From NCBI GenBank assembly GCA_910583895.1, contig CAJTYJ010000027.1:1-47706 (forward strand): a DNA stretch of 47,706 nucleotides, written 5' to 3'. The translations under genes and the position numbers were made by a program. Origin of the DNA: an uncultured Lachnospiraceae bacterium (lineage in GTDB: Bacteria; Bacillota; Clostridia; Lachnospirales; Lachnospiraceae). Within the stretch, counting starts at the first letter, position 1; each line of letters starts with the position of its first letter. Positions 24,101 to 32,885 of this stretch are shown piece by piece. The notes beneath the pieces were generated by a model that worked only from the letters and a program-made list of their open reading frames with translations, was not told the origin of the DNA and searched no databases.

Positions 24101-26209
24101 TCATGCACCTTCTTTGTATTTGACGATCAGTGCGTCGGCCACTCCCACGCCTTCCCCTTCCGGGTACACAAACAGAGGATTGATATCCAGTTCTTTCAAG
24201 GTATCTTTCTTTTCACTGGCATATCTGCCAACTGCCACGATTGTCTCGCACAGTGCCTTGATATCACATCTGGCAGAACCCCGGTAACCGTTCAGCAGCC
24301 GGAAGGACTTCAGGGATTTGAGCATCTCCAGAGCTTCTGCCTCCCCAAGAGGCGCCGGATACAGTGCCACATCTTTGAATACTTCCACAAAGACACCGCC
24401 CATACCCACCATAACCATGGGACCAAACTGCGGATCATGATTGACTCCGATGATCATCTCCACACCCGATTTTAACATGGGAGCCATCAAAATTCCGTTG
24501 ATCCGGGCATCCGGCCGTTTTGCCGTCACCTGTTTCATGATCTCCTGATAAGCAGTCTTTGCCTCTTCGGCTCCCTGAACATTCAGCCGGACACCGCCCA
24601 CATCGCTTTTATGAAGGATATCCGCCGATTCAATCTTCATGGCAAACGCATCTTTTGTGTCTGCTGCAAAAGCGGACGCCTCCTCGGCGGATGTAACCAC
24701 GGTCTCCCGGGGAACTGCCACGCCGAAACATCCCAGCTCCGCCTTGCTTTCCCGCTCAGACAGCGCTTCGGTCTCCCCGCTGTTTCCTTTCCCGGGCGAC
24801 AAAAGAAGCGTCTTTTCTTCCGGTCTGTAAGAGATAAAATCTGCCAGATGCCGAAGCATCTTGAACGCGTAAACAGGCGGCGGCAGGATCGGCACACCAA
24901 TGTGGAACAGCTTATCCTGGTATTCTATATTGCGGGTATTTTCTGCAAACGGAATCATGGCAATAGGTTTGCAGGCATCCCCCTTTTCCTGCACCACCTT
25001 TTCAATTCCCTGGTACATATAATGAATCGCCGGATCCGCAATGTCCAGAAGCAACGTATAGCCAATTAAAACCATACCGATATTTGGGTCATCCATGACG
25101 GTCCGCAGCGCCCCCGCATACAGATCCGCATCATAGGAAAGACTTGCGGTCATATCCAGCGGGTTATTCGGCGACGCATAAGAAGGAAGCTGTTCCTTCA
25201 GACTCGCCAGTGTCTCTTCCGTAAAATCCGGATATTCGACTCCGTTTAAGCTTCCTACATCCGCACAGATCCCCGTCTCTCCGCCGGACAGGTTCATGGA
25301 TGCAAACGTCGCTTTTTCCGGCATCTTTTTCAGCGTGGAAAGCATCAGGGACATGGCCATCAGCTCTTCTAAGTCATCCACCCGGATCGCTCCGAATTTT
25401 TTGAGTACCGCGTCAAAAGAAGCATCGGAACCGGACAGGCTTCCCGTATGGGAGGCAGCGATGGCGCCGCCCTTGGCGCTGCGTCCGGCCTTTAAGATCA
25501 CGACCGGTTTCTTTTTCTCTGCCGCCTTTTTCAATACCGCTGCAAATTTTCCGGCGTCCTTTACTCCCTCGATATAGACGCTGACCACTTTGGTATTTTC
25601 GTCATCCACGAGAAATTCCATATAGTCTTCCACCTGGACGATCTTTCCGTTGCCGGCAGAAATGCTGTAGGAAAAGCGCATGCCCGGGCAGTCCATCAGG
25701 GACAGGCAGAGCTGCCCGCTCTGGGACACCACACCCACACTGCCTTTTCGGTCACGCTTCTCGGAGATGAACGCAAATGCCTGCACATTGTCTGTATAGT
25801 TGACAAAGCCGGCGCAGTTGGGACCCATGACAGCAATTCCAAGCTCTTTTGCCACCGCCATCAGCTCCGCCTCATTCTGCCTTCCTTCGTCCGTACCGAC
25901 TTCTCCGTAGCCGCTGGCAAATACCACCGCACCGCCGCAGCCTTTTTTGGCACCCTCTCTTAAAAGCGGGATCACCGTCTTCTGCGAAGTACAGATGACC
26001 ATCAGATCCACGTTGTCCGGCACATCCGTCACACTCTTATGGCAGGGTACGCCGAATACGGTATCCCTGCCGGGATTGATAAAGTACACGCGGCTTCTGT
26101 CTTCCACATAAGAGAGGATGTTTCGGCAGACATCTCCGCCGAAACCCTCCTTTTCACTTGCACCAATCACAGCAACCGACTGTGGTTTTAACAGTTTTGT
26201 CAGATTCAT
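24101..26209 (-). CDS. ADP-forming acyl-CoA synthetase (acetate--CoA ligase family)
   Basis: This enzyme should turn acyl-CoA, ADP and phosphate into the free acid, CoA and ATP, giving energy by substrate-level phosphorylation. The 702-residue protein fuses the alpha (CoA-binding plus ligase) and beta (ATP-grasp) parts. The CoA-binding Rossmann motif is VAVIGASEKEGFGG, the ligase region has VVSQSGQLC, and the phosphorylated His is His 254 in AASHTGSLSGSD. The ATP-grasp part carries MKIESADILHKSDVGGVRLN and VGMGGVFVEVFKDVA. It lies 32 nt after the gamma subunit of the oxoacid oxidoreductase, which makes its acyl-CoA substrate. Acyl specificity is not readable. Confidence 0.93.
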   Translation of the reverse strand: MNLTKLLKPQSVAVIGASEKEGFGGDVCRNILSYVEDRSRVYFINPGRDTVFGVPCHKSVTDVPDNVDLMVICTSQKTVIPLLREGAKKGCGGAVVFASGYGEVGTDEGRQNEAELMAVAKELGIAVMGPNCAGFVNYTDNVQAFAFISEKRDRKGSVGVVSQSGQLCLSLMDCPGMRFSYSISAGNGKIVQVEDYMEFLVDDENTKVVSVYIEGVKDAGKFAAVLKKAAEKKKPVVILKAGRSAKGGAIAASHTGSLSGSDASFDAVLKKFGAIRVDDLEELMAMSLMLSTLKKMPEKATFASMNLSGGETGICADVGSLNGVEYPDFTEETLASLKEQLPSYASPNNPLDMTASLSYDADLYAGALRTVMDDPNIGMVLIGYTLLLDIADPAIHYMYQGIEKVVQEKGDACKPIAMIPFAENTRNIEYQDKLFHIGVPILPPPVYAFKMLRHLADFISYRPEEKTLLLSPGKGNSGETEALSERESKAELGCFGVAVPRETVVTSAEEASAFAADTKDAFAMKIESADILHKSDVGGVRLNVQGAEEAKTAYQEIMKQVTAKRPDARINGILMAPMLKSGVEMIIGVNHDPQFGPMVMVGMGGVFVEVFKDVALYPAPLGEAEALEMLKSLKSFRLLNGYRGSARCDIKALCETIVAVGRYASEKKDTLKELDINPLFVYPEGEGVGVADALIVKYKEGA

Positions 26210-26241
26210 GTCAGTTTTTCCCCCTGATCCGTTGTTGTAAT

Positions 26242-26784
26242 TTATCTGCCTTTTACCCCTCTCTGGTAGCAGGCGACATTTTTCTCGTTGAACTTGCCCT
26301 TGCCTTTTTTCTCAAAGAATGAGACGATCGCTTTTTCCATATATTCTACGGAAAACAGGTCGCTGTTCGCCGCCAGCGCTCCCAACATCACCAGGTTGGC
26401 TCCTTTGGGATTTGCTTCCTCTGCTGCGATGTCCGTAGCCGGAACCTTCACAACTGTAATGTCTTCCCGATATGTACGGTCATCCGGAACAATGGAGGAA
26501 TTGACCAGCAAAAGCCCGCCCGGTTTCAGTCTTTCTTCAAACTTATCAATGGCCGGCGTATTCATGGTAAATAAAATATCCGGCTGCTTGGATATGGGGC
26601 TGGCGATCAGGCCGTCGCTGATCTTCACGGTACAGTTGGCAGTGCCGCCGCGCATCTCAGAACCGTAGGACGGATAAAATAATACATTCTTGTCCTGCTC
26701 CATGCCCGCATTGATCAGAAGCATGCCTGCTGTGAGCACACCCTGCCCGCCGAAACCGGCACAGATGATCTCTTTTTTCGTCAT
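26242..26784 (-). CDS. 2-oxoacid:ferredoxin oxidoreductase, gamma subunit
   Basis: The gamma subunit (180 residues) of a four-part enzyme that oxidatively decarboxylates a 2-oxoacid to acyl-CoA with ferredoxin as acceptor. It begins KKEIICAGFGGQGVLTAGML, the family signature, and continues with PSYGSEMRGG and FTMNTPAIDKF. The ATG at 26784 is preferred, with AGGAGG 10 nt upstream in the end of the beta gene; a longer frame overlaps the beta coding region. The genes stand in the order delta, alpha, beta, gamma. Confidence 0.93.
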   Translation of the reverse strand: MTKKEIICAGFGGQGVLTAGMLLINAGMEQDKNVLFYPSYGSEMRGGTANCTVKISDGLIASPISKQPDILFTMNTPAIDKFEERLKPGGLLLVNSSIVPDDRTYREDITVVKVPATDIAAEEANPKGANLVMLGALAANSDLFSVEYMEKAIVSFFEKKGKGKFNEKNVACYQRGVKGR

Positions 26785-26785
26785 A

Positions 26786-27523
26786 TCACGCTTCCTCCTT
26801 TTTGTCTTTAAATTCACCCAGCGGGAAGAATGGAATCATCTCTTTCTGAATGCGCTCCACACTCTTTACCGGTGTCAGGTTCAGGTTCGTGGGACATGGG
26901 GACAACAGTTCCACCAGACAGAAGCCCTCACCCTGCATATGTTTTTCAAATGCTTTCTTAATATATTTCTTGCTCTGTACCATTCCTTTGGCATCCGCCA
27001 TGGAGCCCCTTGCCAGATAGGCAATGTCCAGTCCGGAGAATGCCTGTTCCACCCGAAACGGCATGCCTGCCTTTTTGGGATCTTTCCCCTTTGGTGTGGA
27101 AGTGGTGATCTGTCCCGGCAGAGAGGTGGGTGCACACTGACCACCGGTCATTCCGTACAAGCTGTTGTTGATCACGATGGTTACCACATTGTCGTTTCGG
27201 ATCGCTGCATGCATGGTCTCCGCCATGCCGATGGAATAAGCCGCACCGTCGCCGATGTATGCCATAACCGGATTTTCCGGACGCACCTTTTTGGCACCGA
27301 TGGCTGTGGCAACCGGTCTTCCATGGGCCGCCATGATCGTATCAAATCTCCAGGAATCAATATTCAGGGAGCCGCAGGCCACGTCCACAACTGCCAGCAG
27401 CTTTTCGCTCAGTTCCATCTCTTCCATCACTTCGGCGATCAGGCGCACGGCAAGTCCATGCCCGCAGCCCGGACAGAAACCGCTCTGGGTAAATGTCACT
27501 GTTTCGGGAGCTATCAGCCTCAT
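26786..27523 (-). CDS. 2-oxoacid:ferredoxin oxidoreductase, beta (TPP) subunit
   Basis: The thiamine-pyrophosphate-binding subunit (245 residues). It has FCPGCGHGLAVRLI at the N-terminus, the GDG...NN thiamine motif as YIGDGAAYSIG with VINNSLYGMTGGQ, and AYLARGSMAD. In the four-subunit KorABCD/VorABCD type this short beta subunit pairs with the alpha subunit encoded 1 nt upstream. Which oxoacid is used (2-oxoglutarate, branched-chain or aromatic) cannot be told; the amino-acid dehydrogenase in the operon would supply it. Confidence 0.94.
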   Translation of the reverse strand: MRLIAPETVTFTQSGFCPGCGHGLAVRLIAEVMEEMELSEKLLAVVDVACGSLNIDSWRFDTIMAAHGRPVATAIGAKKVRPENPVMAYIGDGAAYSIGMAETMHAAIRNDNVVTIVINNSLYGMTGGQCAPTSLPGQITTSTPKGKDPKKAGMPFRVEQAFSGLDIAYLARGSMADAKGMVQSKKYIKKAFEKHMQGEGFCLVELLSPCPTNLNLTPVKSVERIQKEMIPFFPLGEFKDKKEEA

Positions 27524-27524
27524 A

Positions 27525-28574
27525 TTACACGCCCTCCTTTTTCAGCATCTCTTTTGCTTTCGCAATGATTCCGTCCGGTTCCGGAATCTCAAAGATCGAG
27601 CCGTAGTGGTCCACCGGATATCTGCTTTCCACCGCAAGCTTTACGTCATCCATCATCTGACCCAGAATATTCATCTCCACGGTCAGGAATGCTTTCGCCT
27701 TTTTCGCCTCTTTGAAAGCCTTCACAGGGAACGGCCACAGAGTAATCGGGCGGATCAGGCCAAGCTTCAGGCCCTCAGCTCTTGCCATCTCCACGGTCTC
27801 CCGGCATACCCGGGAGCTGATGCCGTAAGCCACCAGCACCACTTCTGCATCTTCCACCTGAACCGTCTCATAACGCTGCTCCTGTTCCATCTGTCTGTAT
27901 TTCTCTACCAGATAGCCTTCATAATCCGGATGTGTGTAGTATACATTCTGAATCTTTCTCTGCTCGCAGCCCTTTTTGCAGCCTTTGATGGTCCAGTCGA
28001 ATTTATTGATATCGTGCTCCTGAAACTTCGGAATCTCCACTGCCTCGATCATCTGCCCAATGGCTGCATCGGAAGCGATCAATACCGGATGACGGTATTT
28101 TTCTGCCAGATCAAATGCCTCCGCCATCATATCTGCATTTTCCTGTACGGACGCAGGAGCTAAAACCAGCGTGTGATAATCGCCGTGTCCGCCGCCTCTG
28201 GTGAGCTGCCAGTAATCGCCCTGACCCTGGGCAATGTCTCCAAGACCCGTACCGATCCGCATGACATCCACGATAACTGCCGGAAGATCGGCTGCCACCA
28301 GATAGGAGATTCCCTCCTGCTTCAGGGAGAAGCCCGGGCCGGAAGACGTGGTCAGCGCCCTTGCTCCGGCAGCTGCCGCTCCCAGTACCATATTGATGCC
28401 TGCAAGCTCCGATTCTGCCTGAATGAATTCTCCGCCTACTTCGTCCATTCTCCAGGACAGATACTCCAGGATCTCCGTCTGCGGTGTGATGGGATATCCG
28501 CTGTAAAAGCGACAGCCTGCAGCCAGCGCTGCCTCGGCCAGCGCTTCATTGCCTTTTAATAATACTTTTGCCAT
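27525..28574 (-). CDS. 2-oxoacid:ferredoxin oxidoreductase, alpha subunit
   Basis: The alpha subunit (349 residues), with the N-terminal pyrimidine-binding-like part (GNEALAEAALAAGCRFYSGY, then PITPQTEILEYL), the TSSGPGFSLKQEGISYL stretch found throughout this family, and a C-terminal CoA-binding-like domain (RPITLWPFP). AGGAGG precedes the ATG. It follows the ferredoxin-like subunit by 12 nt and runs into the beta gene. Its length fits the Vor or Kor alpha subunits of four-gene enzymes better than the large fused pyruvate enzyme. Confidence 0.94.
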   Translation of the reverse strand: MAKVLLKGNEALAEAALAAGCRFYSGYPITPQTEILEYLSWRMDEVGGEFIQAESELAGINMVLGAAAAGARALTTSSGPGFSLKQEGISYLVAADLPAVIVDVMRIGTGLGDIAQGQGDYWQLTRGGGHGDYHTLVLAPASVQENADMMAEAFDLAEKYRHPVLIASDAAIGQMIEAVEIPKFQEHDINKFDWTIKGCKKGCEQRKIQNVYYTHPDYEGYLVEKYRQMEQEQRYETVQVEDAEVVLVAYGISSRVCRETVEMARAEGLKLGLIRPITLWPFPVKAFKEAKKAKAFLTVEMNILGQMMDDVKLAVESRYPVDHYGSIFEIPEPDGIIAKAKEMLKKEGV

Positions 28575-28586
28575 TGCTGACCTCCT

Positions 28587-28799
28587 TTACTTTATTTCAA
28601 ATACATAATCCGGACACACGCGATAGCAGGTTCCGCATACCACACATTTTTCCTCATCCACCACAATCGTATTGTACCCTTTTGCATTCACATGGTCAGA
28701 TACGCGGATGGCTCCCTTAGGACATGCGTTGATGCAGTAACCGCATCCCTTACACCGCACAGGATCTGTATAGACTCTTTCTTTCTTTTCTTTTTCCAT
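28587..28799 (-). CDS. 4Fe-4S ferredoxin-like delta subunit
   Basis: A 70-residue protein with two 4Fe-4S cluster motifs, CKGCGYCINACP and CVVCGTCYRVCP. It is the delta subunit that passes electrons from the TPP site of the oxoacid oxidoreductase to free ferredoxin. It lies between the MFS transporter (21 nt) and the alpha subunit (12 nt), in the same operon. Confidence 0.93.
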   Translation of the reverse strand: MEKEKKERVYTDPVRCKGCGYCINACPKGAIRVSDHVNAKGYNTIVVDEEKCVVCGTCYRVCPDYVFEIK

Positions 28800-28820
28800 C
28801 GAAGGTTTTCCCCTTTTCTC

Positions 28821-30056
28821 TTATACTTGCGCTTTCTTTCCCAGACGGTACACCAGCATGGACAAGATTGCGCCTACAATTCCTGAAACTGCCAGGAATG
28901 TGAAAATATAATTGTATCCTGCAGCTCCGTGGGTATCCAGCCAGCTGCCAAACAGCACCGAATAGATGGAATCCGGCAGATACCCAATAATGGAAGCAAT
29001 ACCAATCACAGTGCCGGTCATGGCTCTTGGAATCCCCGCCTCACTGACGGTGGAGAAGATCACGCCGTACATCATCATGGCAAATGCACCCGGGAGCAGC
29101 GTATAGAGGCTGGCTGTCACCGGGCTGATCCCTGCCGGAAGGATCAAAACGATACCGAACAGCGCTGCAAGGATCACAAAGGCTGTGGAAAGCCATTTAC
29201 AGGTGGACTTAAATACCTTATCTGCCAGGAGACCGCCCACCGGTGCAAGCAGCAGAAGGAGATAATTGCGGACGATGGAGACCAGCCCGGAATCTTCCGG
29301 AGACACGCCTCTGACTTCCGTCAAATATGGATTAAAATAAGAAGTATTGCTGTAAAATCCGTATCCGCACAGGATTGTCAAAGATACAATCCACACCACC
29401 GGATTTTTCAGAAGCTTCGGAACATCCGCCATCTGGAATTTGGGCTCACCATCATCCACGACCTCATCCTTTTTCGAATCGGACATCAGGAACATCAGCA
29501 GGATACCGGATACCGCCGCCACGGATCCCCCGGAGATAACTGCACGGAAGAAGCCGGACGCCATATCGCCGCCTGCTGTCTTGTATACATTCAGCGCAAT
29601 CGTATTGGTAAGCGCCGCCGTGATACCGTTGCAGGCATAATACAGACCGTACAAAAATCCCTGCTCTTCCTCGGTTCCCACAAGGCGGATCGCCTTCATA
29701 AGCGAGGACCAGAATACAAATGCCGTGCTGATAGAGAGTCCCAGCCACACCACCATGCCCATGGCAAAATTCATGGTGAATGCGTAGATCCATGCCAGAA
29801 CAGATGTACTGATCAGTGAGATGACCAGCGCCTTCTTCGGAGGAACCTTGTCGGCAATGATACCGCCCGGAATGTACAGAATCATATTTCCGATCGTATA
29901 CATGGTCAGCATAAGCCCTGACTGGGTATTCGTGATTCCCATGGATGCAATCTGCGCATCATAGAAAATGTATTTGATGTATGGCAGGAAATAGATCGAT
30001 CCGCCTGCCAGTCCCAATGCCGCAATCGTGAGATATTTTTTTAATTTTGAATCCAT
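28821..30056 (-). CDS. MFS transporter
   Basis: A 411-residue major facilitator protein with 12 predicted membrane segments. The loop motif GGIIADKVPPKKA after segment 2 corresponds to the family's motif A, repeated as GGLLADKVFKST in the second half. GGAGGGG precedes the ATG. It lies between the amino-acid dehydrogenase (54 nt) and the oxidoreductase genes, so it most likely imports the amino acid or oxoacid used by this operon or exports the acid product. The substrate is not readable. Confidence 0.9.
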   Translation of the reverse strand: MDSKLKKYLTIAALGLAGGSIYFLPYIKYIFYDAQIASMGITNTQSGLMLTMYTIGNMILYIPGGIIADKVPPKKALVISLISTSVLAWIYAFTMNFAMGMVVWLGLSISTAFVFWSSLMKAIRLVGTEEEQGFLYGLYYACNGITAALTNTIALNVYKTAGGDMASGFFRAVISGGSVAAVSGILLMFLMSDSKKDEVVDDGEPKFQMADVPKLLKNPVVWIVSLTILCGYGFYSNTSYFNPYLTEVRGVSPEDSGLVSIVRNYLLLLLAPVGGLLADKVFKSTCKWLSTAFVILAALFGIVLILPAGISPVTASLYTLLPGAFAMMMYGVIFSTVSEAGIPRAMTGTVIGIASIIGYLPDSIYSVLFGSWLDTHGAAGYNYIFTFLAVSGIVGAILSMLVYRLGKKAQV

Positions 30057-30110
30057 ATTTTATTCCCCTCCTGCTGTGTCTTGCAACAGCTCCTTTCGTA
30101 AACCAGTTAC

Positions 30111-31283
30111 TTACATATCCGGTGTATCGGATTTGTCCGGCGTGAACAGGCGTCTTGCCACATCGCGGGTAAACTCGCCGGTCTTTTTGGCCTCTTCGAA
30201 CACCAGTTTTGTCTGCTTGCGGATCAGATCCACGGTATCTTTCACAATCGCTGCAGCCGCTTCCTCATCATTCATATTCTCAATCTTTACCAGACGGAAG
30301 ATGACCGCCTCATAGATGCGGATTCCGCCCAGGTTGGAAATAAAGTCAACTGCCACATCCACGCCTTTTTTGCGGAGGATCTCGTCTGCTTCCGGTGTCG
30401 TCGGAATATTCGCTGCCTCTACCAGAAGAGATGCCTTGATCTTGTCTGCATTGTTTGCATTGATCACATCCTCAAGTGCTGCAGGAATCAGGATATCGCA
30501 TTCCTGGCTGAGCCACTCGCTGTTGGGAAGCACTTCGTATCCGGCCTCAAACGCGTCTTTGTTCATGACACCTTTTGGAAGTCTGGTCTCCACCAGTTTC
30601 TTCACATTGAGGCCGTCCCTGCAGTATACAAGACCGTTCACGTCCGCGATACCGATCACTTTATAACCCATCTTGTCAAGCGCCGTCACACAGCTTGCAC
30701 CTACACAGCCAAATCCCTGGATCACAACGGAAGCACCTTCTTTTCCGCCCTTCATCTTCCATGCTTCATCGGTTGCAGCCGCCACACCATAACCTGTGAT
30801 CATATCATACATCTTGAATCCGTCGTAGGTCAGTTCTTTCTCTGCCCGGTCATGGTTCACAATTCCCTGATGAATGTCCGGATCTTCCTTCATGGCTTTG
30901 GTCTGAGGGATGCCGATTCCCAGATCATCCAGAATCCGAAGCACATCAGAATAATCCACACCCAGATCGCCGCCGATGGATACACCTGCATTGATGTACG
31001 GAGCGGTTGCGGTCAGGAATCTGCGCAGCACATCCAGTGCATCCGGTGCATTGTAATCATATGCGATGCCGGCTTTGCAGCCGCCGGTGGTCAGAGATTC
31101 ACATGCTTTATACTTATAACCCATGGTCGTCGCCAGACGGATCACTTCTTCCCTGGTCACGGTCGGGTGCATTCTGGTTCCGCCTCCGCAGTAATGTCCT
31201 ACGAAATTGTAAGCACACATCCATCCGACTGCATCTGTCTCCGTATCGTTCCACTCGATCACTGCATAAGGTTTGTTCGCCAT
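30111..31283 (-). CDS. Glu/Leu/Phe/Val dehydrogenase-like amino-acid dehydrogenase, divergent
   Basis: A 390-residue NAD(P)-dependent dehydrogenase that should deaminate an amino acid to its 2-oxoacid. The order of elements matches the family: GGGTRMHP, catalytic-Lys motif GGCKAGI (Lys 70), GGDLGVD (Asp 109), GYGVA, and the Rossmann motif GFGCVGAS (190-197). The usual Lys motif is GGAKGGI, and normal glutamate dehydrogenases are longer, so this is a divergent branch whose substrate may not be glutamate. ATG 31283 with AGGAGG is the start; the frame upstream of it runs through operator palindromes. It heads the long operon ending with the BCCT transporter. Confidence 0.85.
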   Translation of the reverse strand: MANKPYAVIEWNDTETDAVGWMCAYNFVGHYCGGGTRMHPTVTREEVIRLATTMGYKYKACESLTTGGCKAGIAYDYNAPDALDVLRRFLTATAPYINAGVSIGGDLGVDYSDVLRILDDLGIGIPQTKAMKEDPDIHQGIVNHDRAEKELTYDGFKMYDMITGYGVAAATDEAWKMKGGKEGASVVIQGFGCVGASCVTALDKMGYKVIGIADVNGLVYCRDGLNVKKLVETRLPKGVMNKDAFEAGYEVLPNSEWLSQECDILIPAALEDVINANNADKIKASLLVEAANIPTTPEADEILRKKGVDVAVDFISNLGGIRIYEAVIFRLVKIENMNDEEAAAAIVKDTVDLIRKQTKLVFEEAKKTGEFTRDVARRLFTPDKSDTPDM

Positions 31284-31303
31284 AATAAAAATTCCTCCTA
31301 AAC

Positions 31304-31397
31304 GTTCTTTATTATAGAACATCGTTCTTATTATAGATTATTTTTTTAACCCGGCTTATGCCGAGTTATGCGGGCCCTTTGTTCTATATTATAGAAC
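31304..31397 (-). promoter_or_regulatory. Promoter/operator region with repeated GTTCT...AGAAC palindromes
   Basis: GTTCTATATTATAGAAC (31381-31397, 8-bp perfect arms) and GTTCTTTATTATAGAAC (31304-31320, one mismatch) are two full palindromes. Further half-sites read GTTCTTATTATAG (31324 on) and GTTCTTA (31400 on). TATAAT -10 elements overlap the palindromes. A hairpin with 8-bp arms (31348-31367) lies between them. The layout fits a repressor, probably the IclR protein encoded just upstream, binding at both ends of the control region. Confidence 0.6.
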
Positions 31398-31507
31398 TAT
31401 GTTCTTATTTTTTGTAAATATATCATAACACTCTTCGTCACATGTTTCAACCATAATCGCTCTTTTTCTTTTGATTTAGCAAATTGCACAAATTTTGACC
31501 ACTGTTT

Positions 31508-32269
31508 TTATAACCTTTTCTGAATTTCCACTTTATAGCGATGCAAAATCTCCGCAAACACCTGAATTTTTTCCTCACTCATCCTGAGCGATGGAGCGCT
31601 GATGCTAAGGCCTCCTTCCGGCTTGCCTTCATGGTTGACCAGTGCCACCCCCACACACTTGATCCCGAACAACAGTTCCATATCGTCCAGCCCATATCCG
31701 CGCTCGGCAGTTCTTTGCAGTTCTTCTTCCAGTTCCTTTCTGTCCGTGATGGTATATTGGGTAAACGCCTCCAGCGGTTCCTGCAGCAGTTTCTGGCGCT
31801 CCCTTGGATCCATACTGGACAGAATCGCTTTCCCCACGCTGGTGCAGTGCATCTTGGCACGCTCTCCTGTGACAATGCTGCCGGACAGCTTCTGAGACTC
31901 CGGATAGGCCGCCTCCAGATATACGACCTCATCCTCCCTGGGAATGGCCAGATATACCACCTCCCCCGCTTCCTCGGCAATCCGGCGCATAAACGGCACG
32001 ACAATCCGGCTGATATCCAGATTCTCACGCAGTGCCCGGCTCAGTGCAAACACTGCCGTCCCCAGACGAAATTTCCCGGTATCCGGATCCTGTTCCAGAT
32101 AGTCCATCGCTTTAAACGTGGACAGTATGTTGTGGACATTGCTTTTATACAGCCCCATTTTCTCGCTGATCTCCGTCACCCCAAGCGGCTGCTTCTCCAC
32201 AAAACACTCCAATACCTGCAGCGCTTTCTGCAGACTTTTGATTTTTACTTCCGTTCCTTCCTTTTTCAT
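31508..32269 (-). CDS. IclR-family transcriptional regulator
   Basis: A 253-residue regulator. The N-terminal winged helix (LQKALQVLECF, LGVTEISEKMGLYKSNVHNI) is followed by the IclR effector domain with GERAKMHCTSVGKAILS and the C-terminal GYGLDDMELLFGIKCVGVAL, which holds the ligand pocket. GGGGG precedes the ATG. It stands upstream of and on the same strand as the amino-acid fermentation operon, with the palindromic repeats between them, so it is the likely regulator of that operon. IclR members usually bind small organic acids. Confidence 0.95.
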   Translation of the reverse strand: MKKEGTEVKIKSLQKALQVLECFVEKQPLGVTEISEKMGLYKSNVHNILSTFKAMDYLEQDPDTGKFRLGTAVFALSRALRENLDISRIVVPFMRRIAEEAGEVVYLAIPREDEVVYLEAAYPESQKLSGSIVTGERAKMHCTSVGKAILSSMDPRERQKLLQEPLEAFTQYTITDRKELEEELQRTAERGYGLDDMELLFGIKCVGVALVNHEGKPEGGLSISAPSLRMSEEKIQVFAEILHRYKVEIQKRL

Positions 32270-32420
32270 GAATCATCCCCCTTACAACGGAGTCCGGCGC
32301 CTGCATACAGCACAAAAGCCCATTCTCCGAAAATTACTTTTTGTCAGTCTAACACAATCTGTTGAAAAATTCTACCATCTTTCCTGGTAAAAATGAAAAC
32401 TTCCATCACTGTCAGCTGCT

Positions 32421-32828
32421 TTAAGGCATCGGATATTCCATCCAGCAAAAGCAGTCAATCAGCAATGCCGCCATCTGTCTGCCCCATTGAAAAACAGGAT
32501 TGTACCAGGCAAAAAAGGGTATAAGAAAGAAGGCCCCCAGGCCAAGCCCTGTACCAGCCAGCGCACCCGTGCAGTCAAAACAAAACGCTTTCCAATCGGC
32601 CTTCTTTTTTATGCACAGCCCCATACGAATCAGAAAGATTCCCATCACGCTCACCGGAAGGAAACATACCAGAAAAAAACTCCCGACGCTTCCTTCGACG
32701 GTGTATTCCATGGTTATGTCTCCAAAGCCGCCCCATCCATGCCACAGCACCTCTGTGAAGATGCCCGATTCCAGAAAAGTCAGAACAAGAAACAACAGGT
32801 TAATGATAATAAAATGTTTTTTCTTCAT
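32421..32828 (-). CDS. Small membrane protein of unknown function
   Basis: A 135-residue protein with about four hydrophobic segments (about 5-25, 48-68, 85-110 and 115-130) and short loops with KKKADWK. I do not recognise a family. GGGAGG lies before the ATG. It is 57 nt downstream of the DUF4230 gene on the same strand and is probably co-transcribed with it. Confidence 0.6.
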   Translation of the reverse strand: MKKKHFIIINLLFLVLTFLESGIFTEVLWHGWGGFGDITMEYTVEGSVGSFFLVCFLPVSVMGIFLIRMGLCIKKKADWKAFCFDCTGALAGTGLGLGAFFLIPFFAWYNPVFQWGRQMAALLIDCFCWMEYPMP

Positions 32829-32885
32829 CCGGCAATACCTCCCAGTAATAAGGTGCAGCCAGTTTCTGCGAACTTTGAAAAAGGC

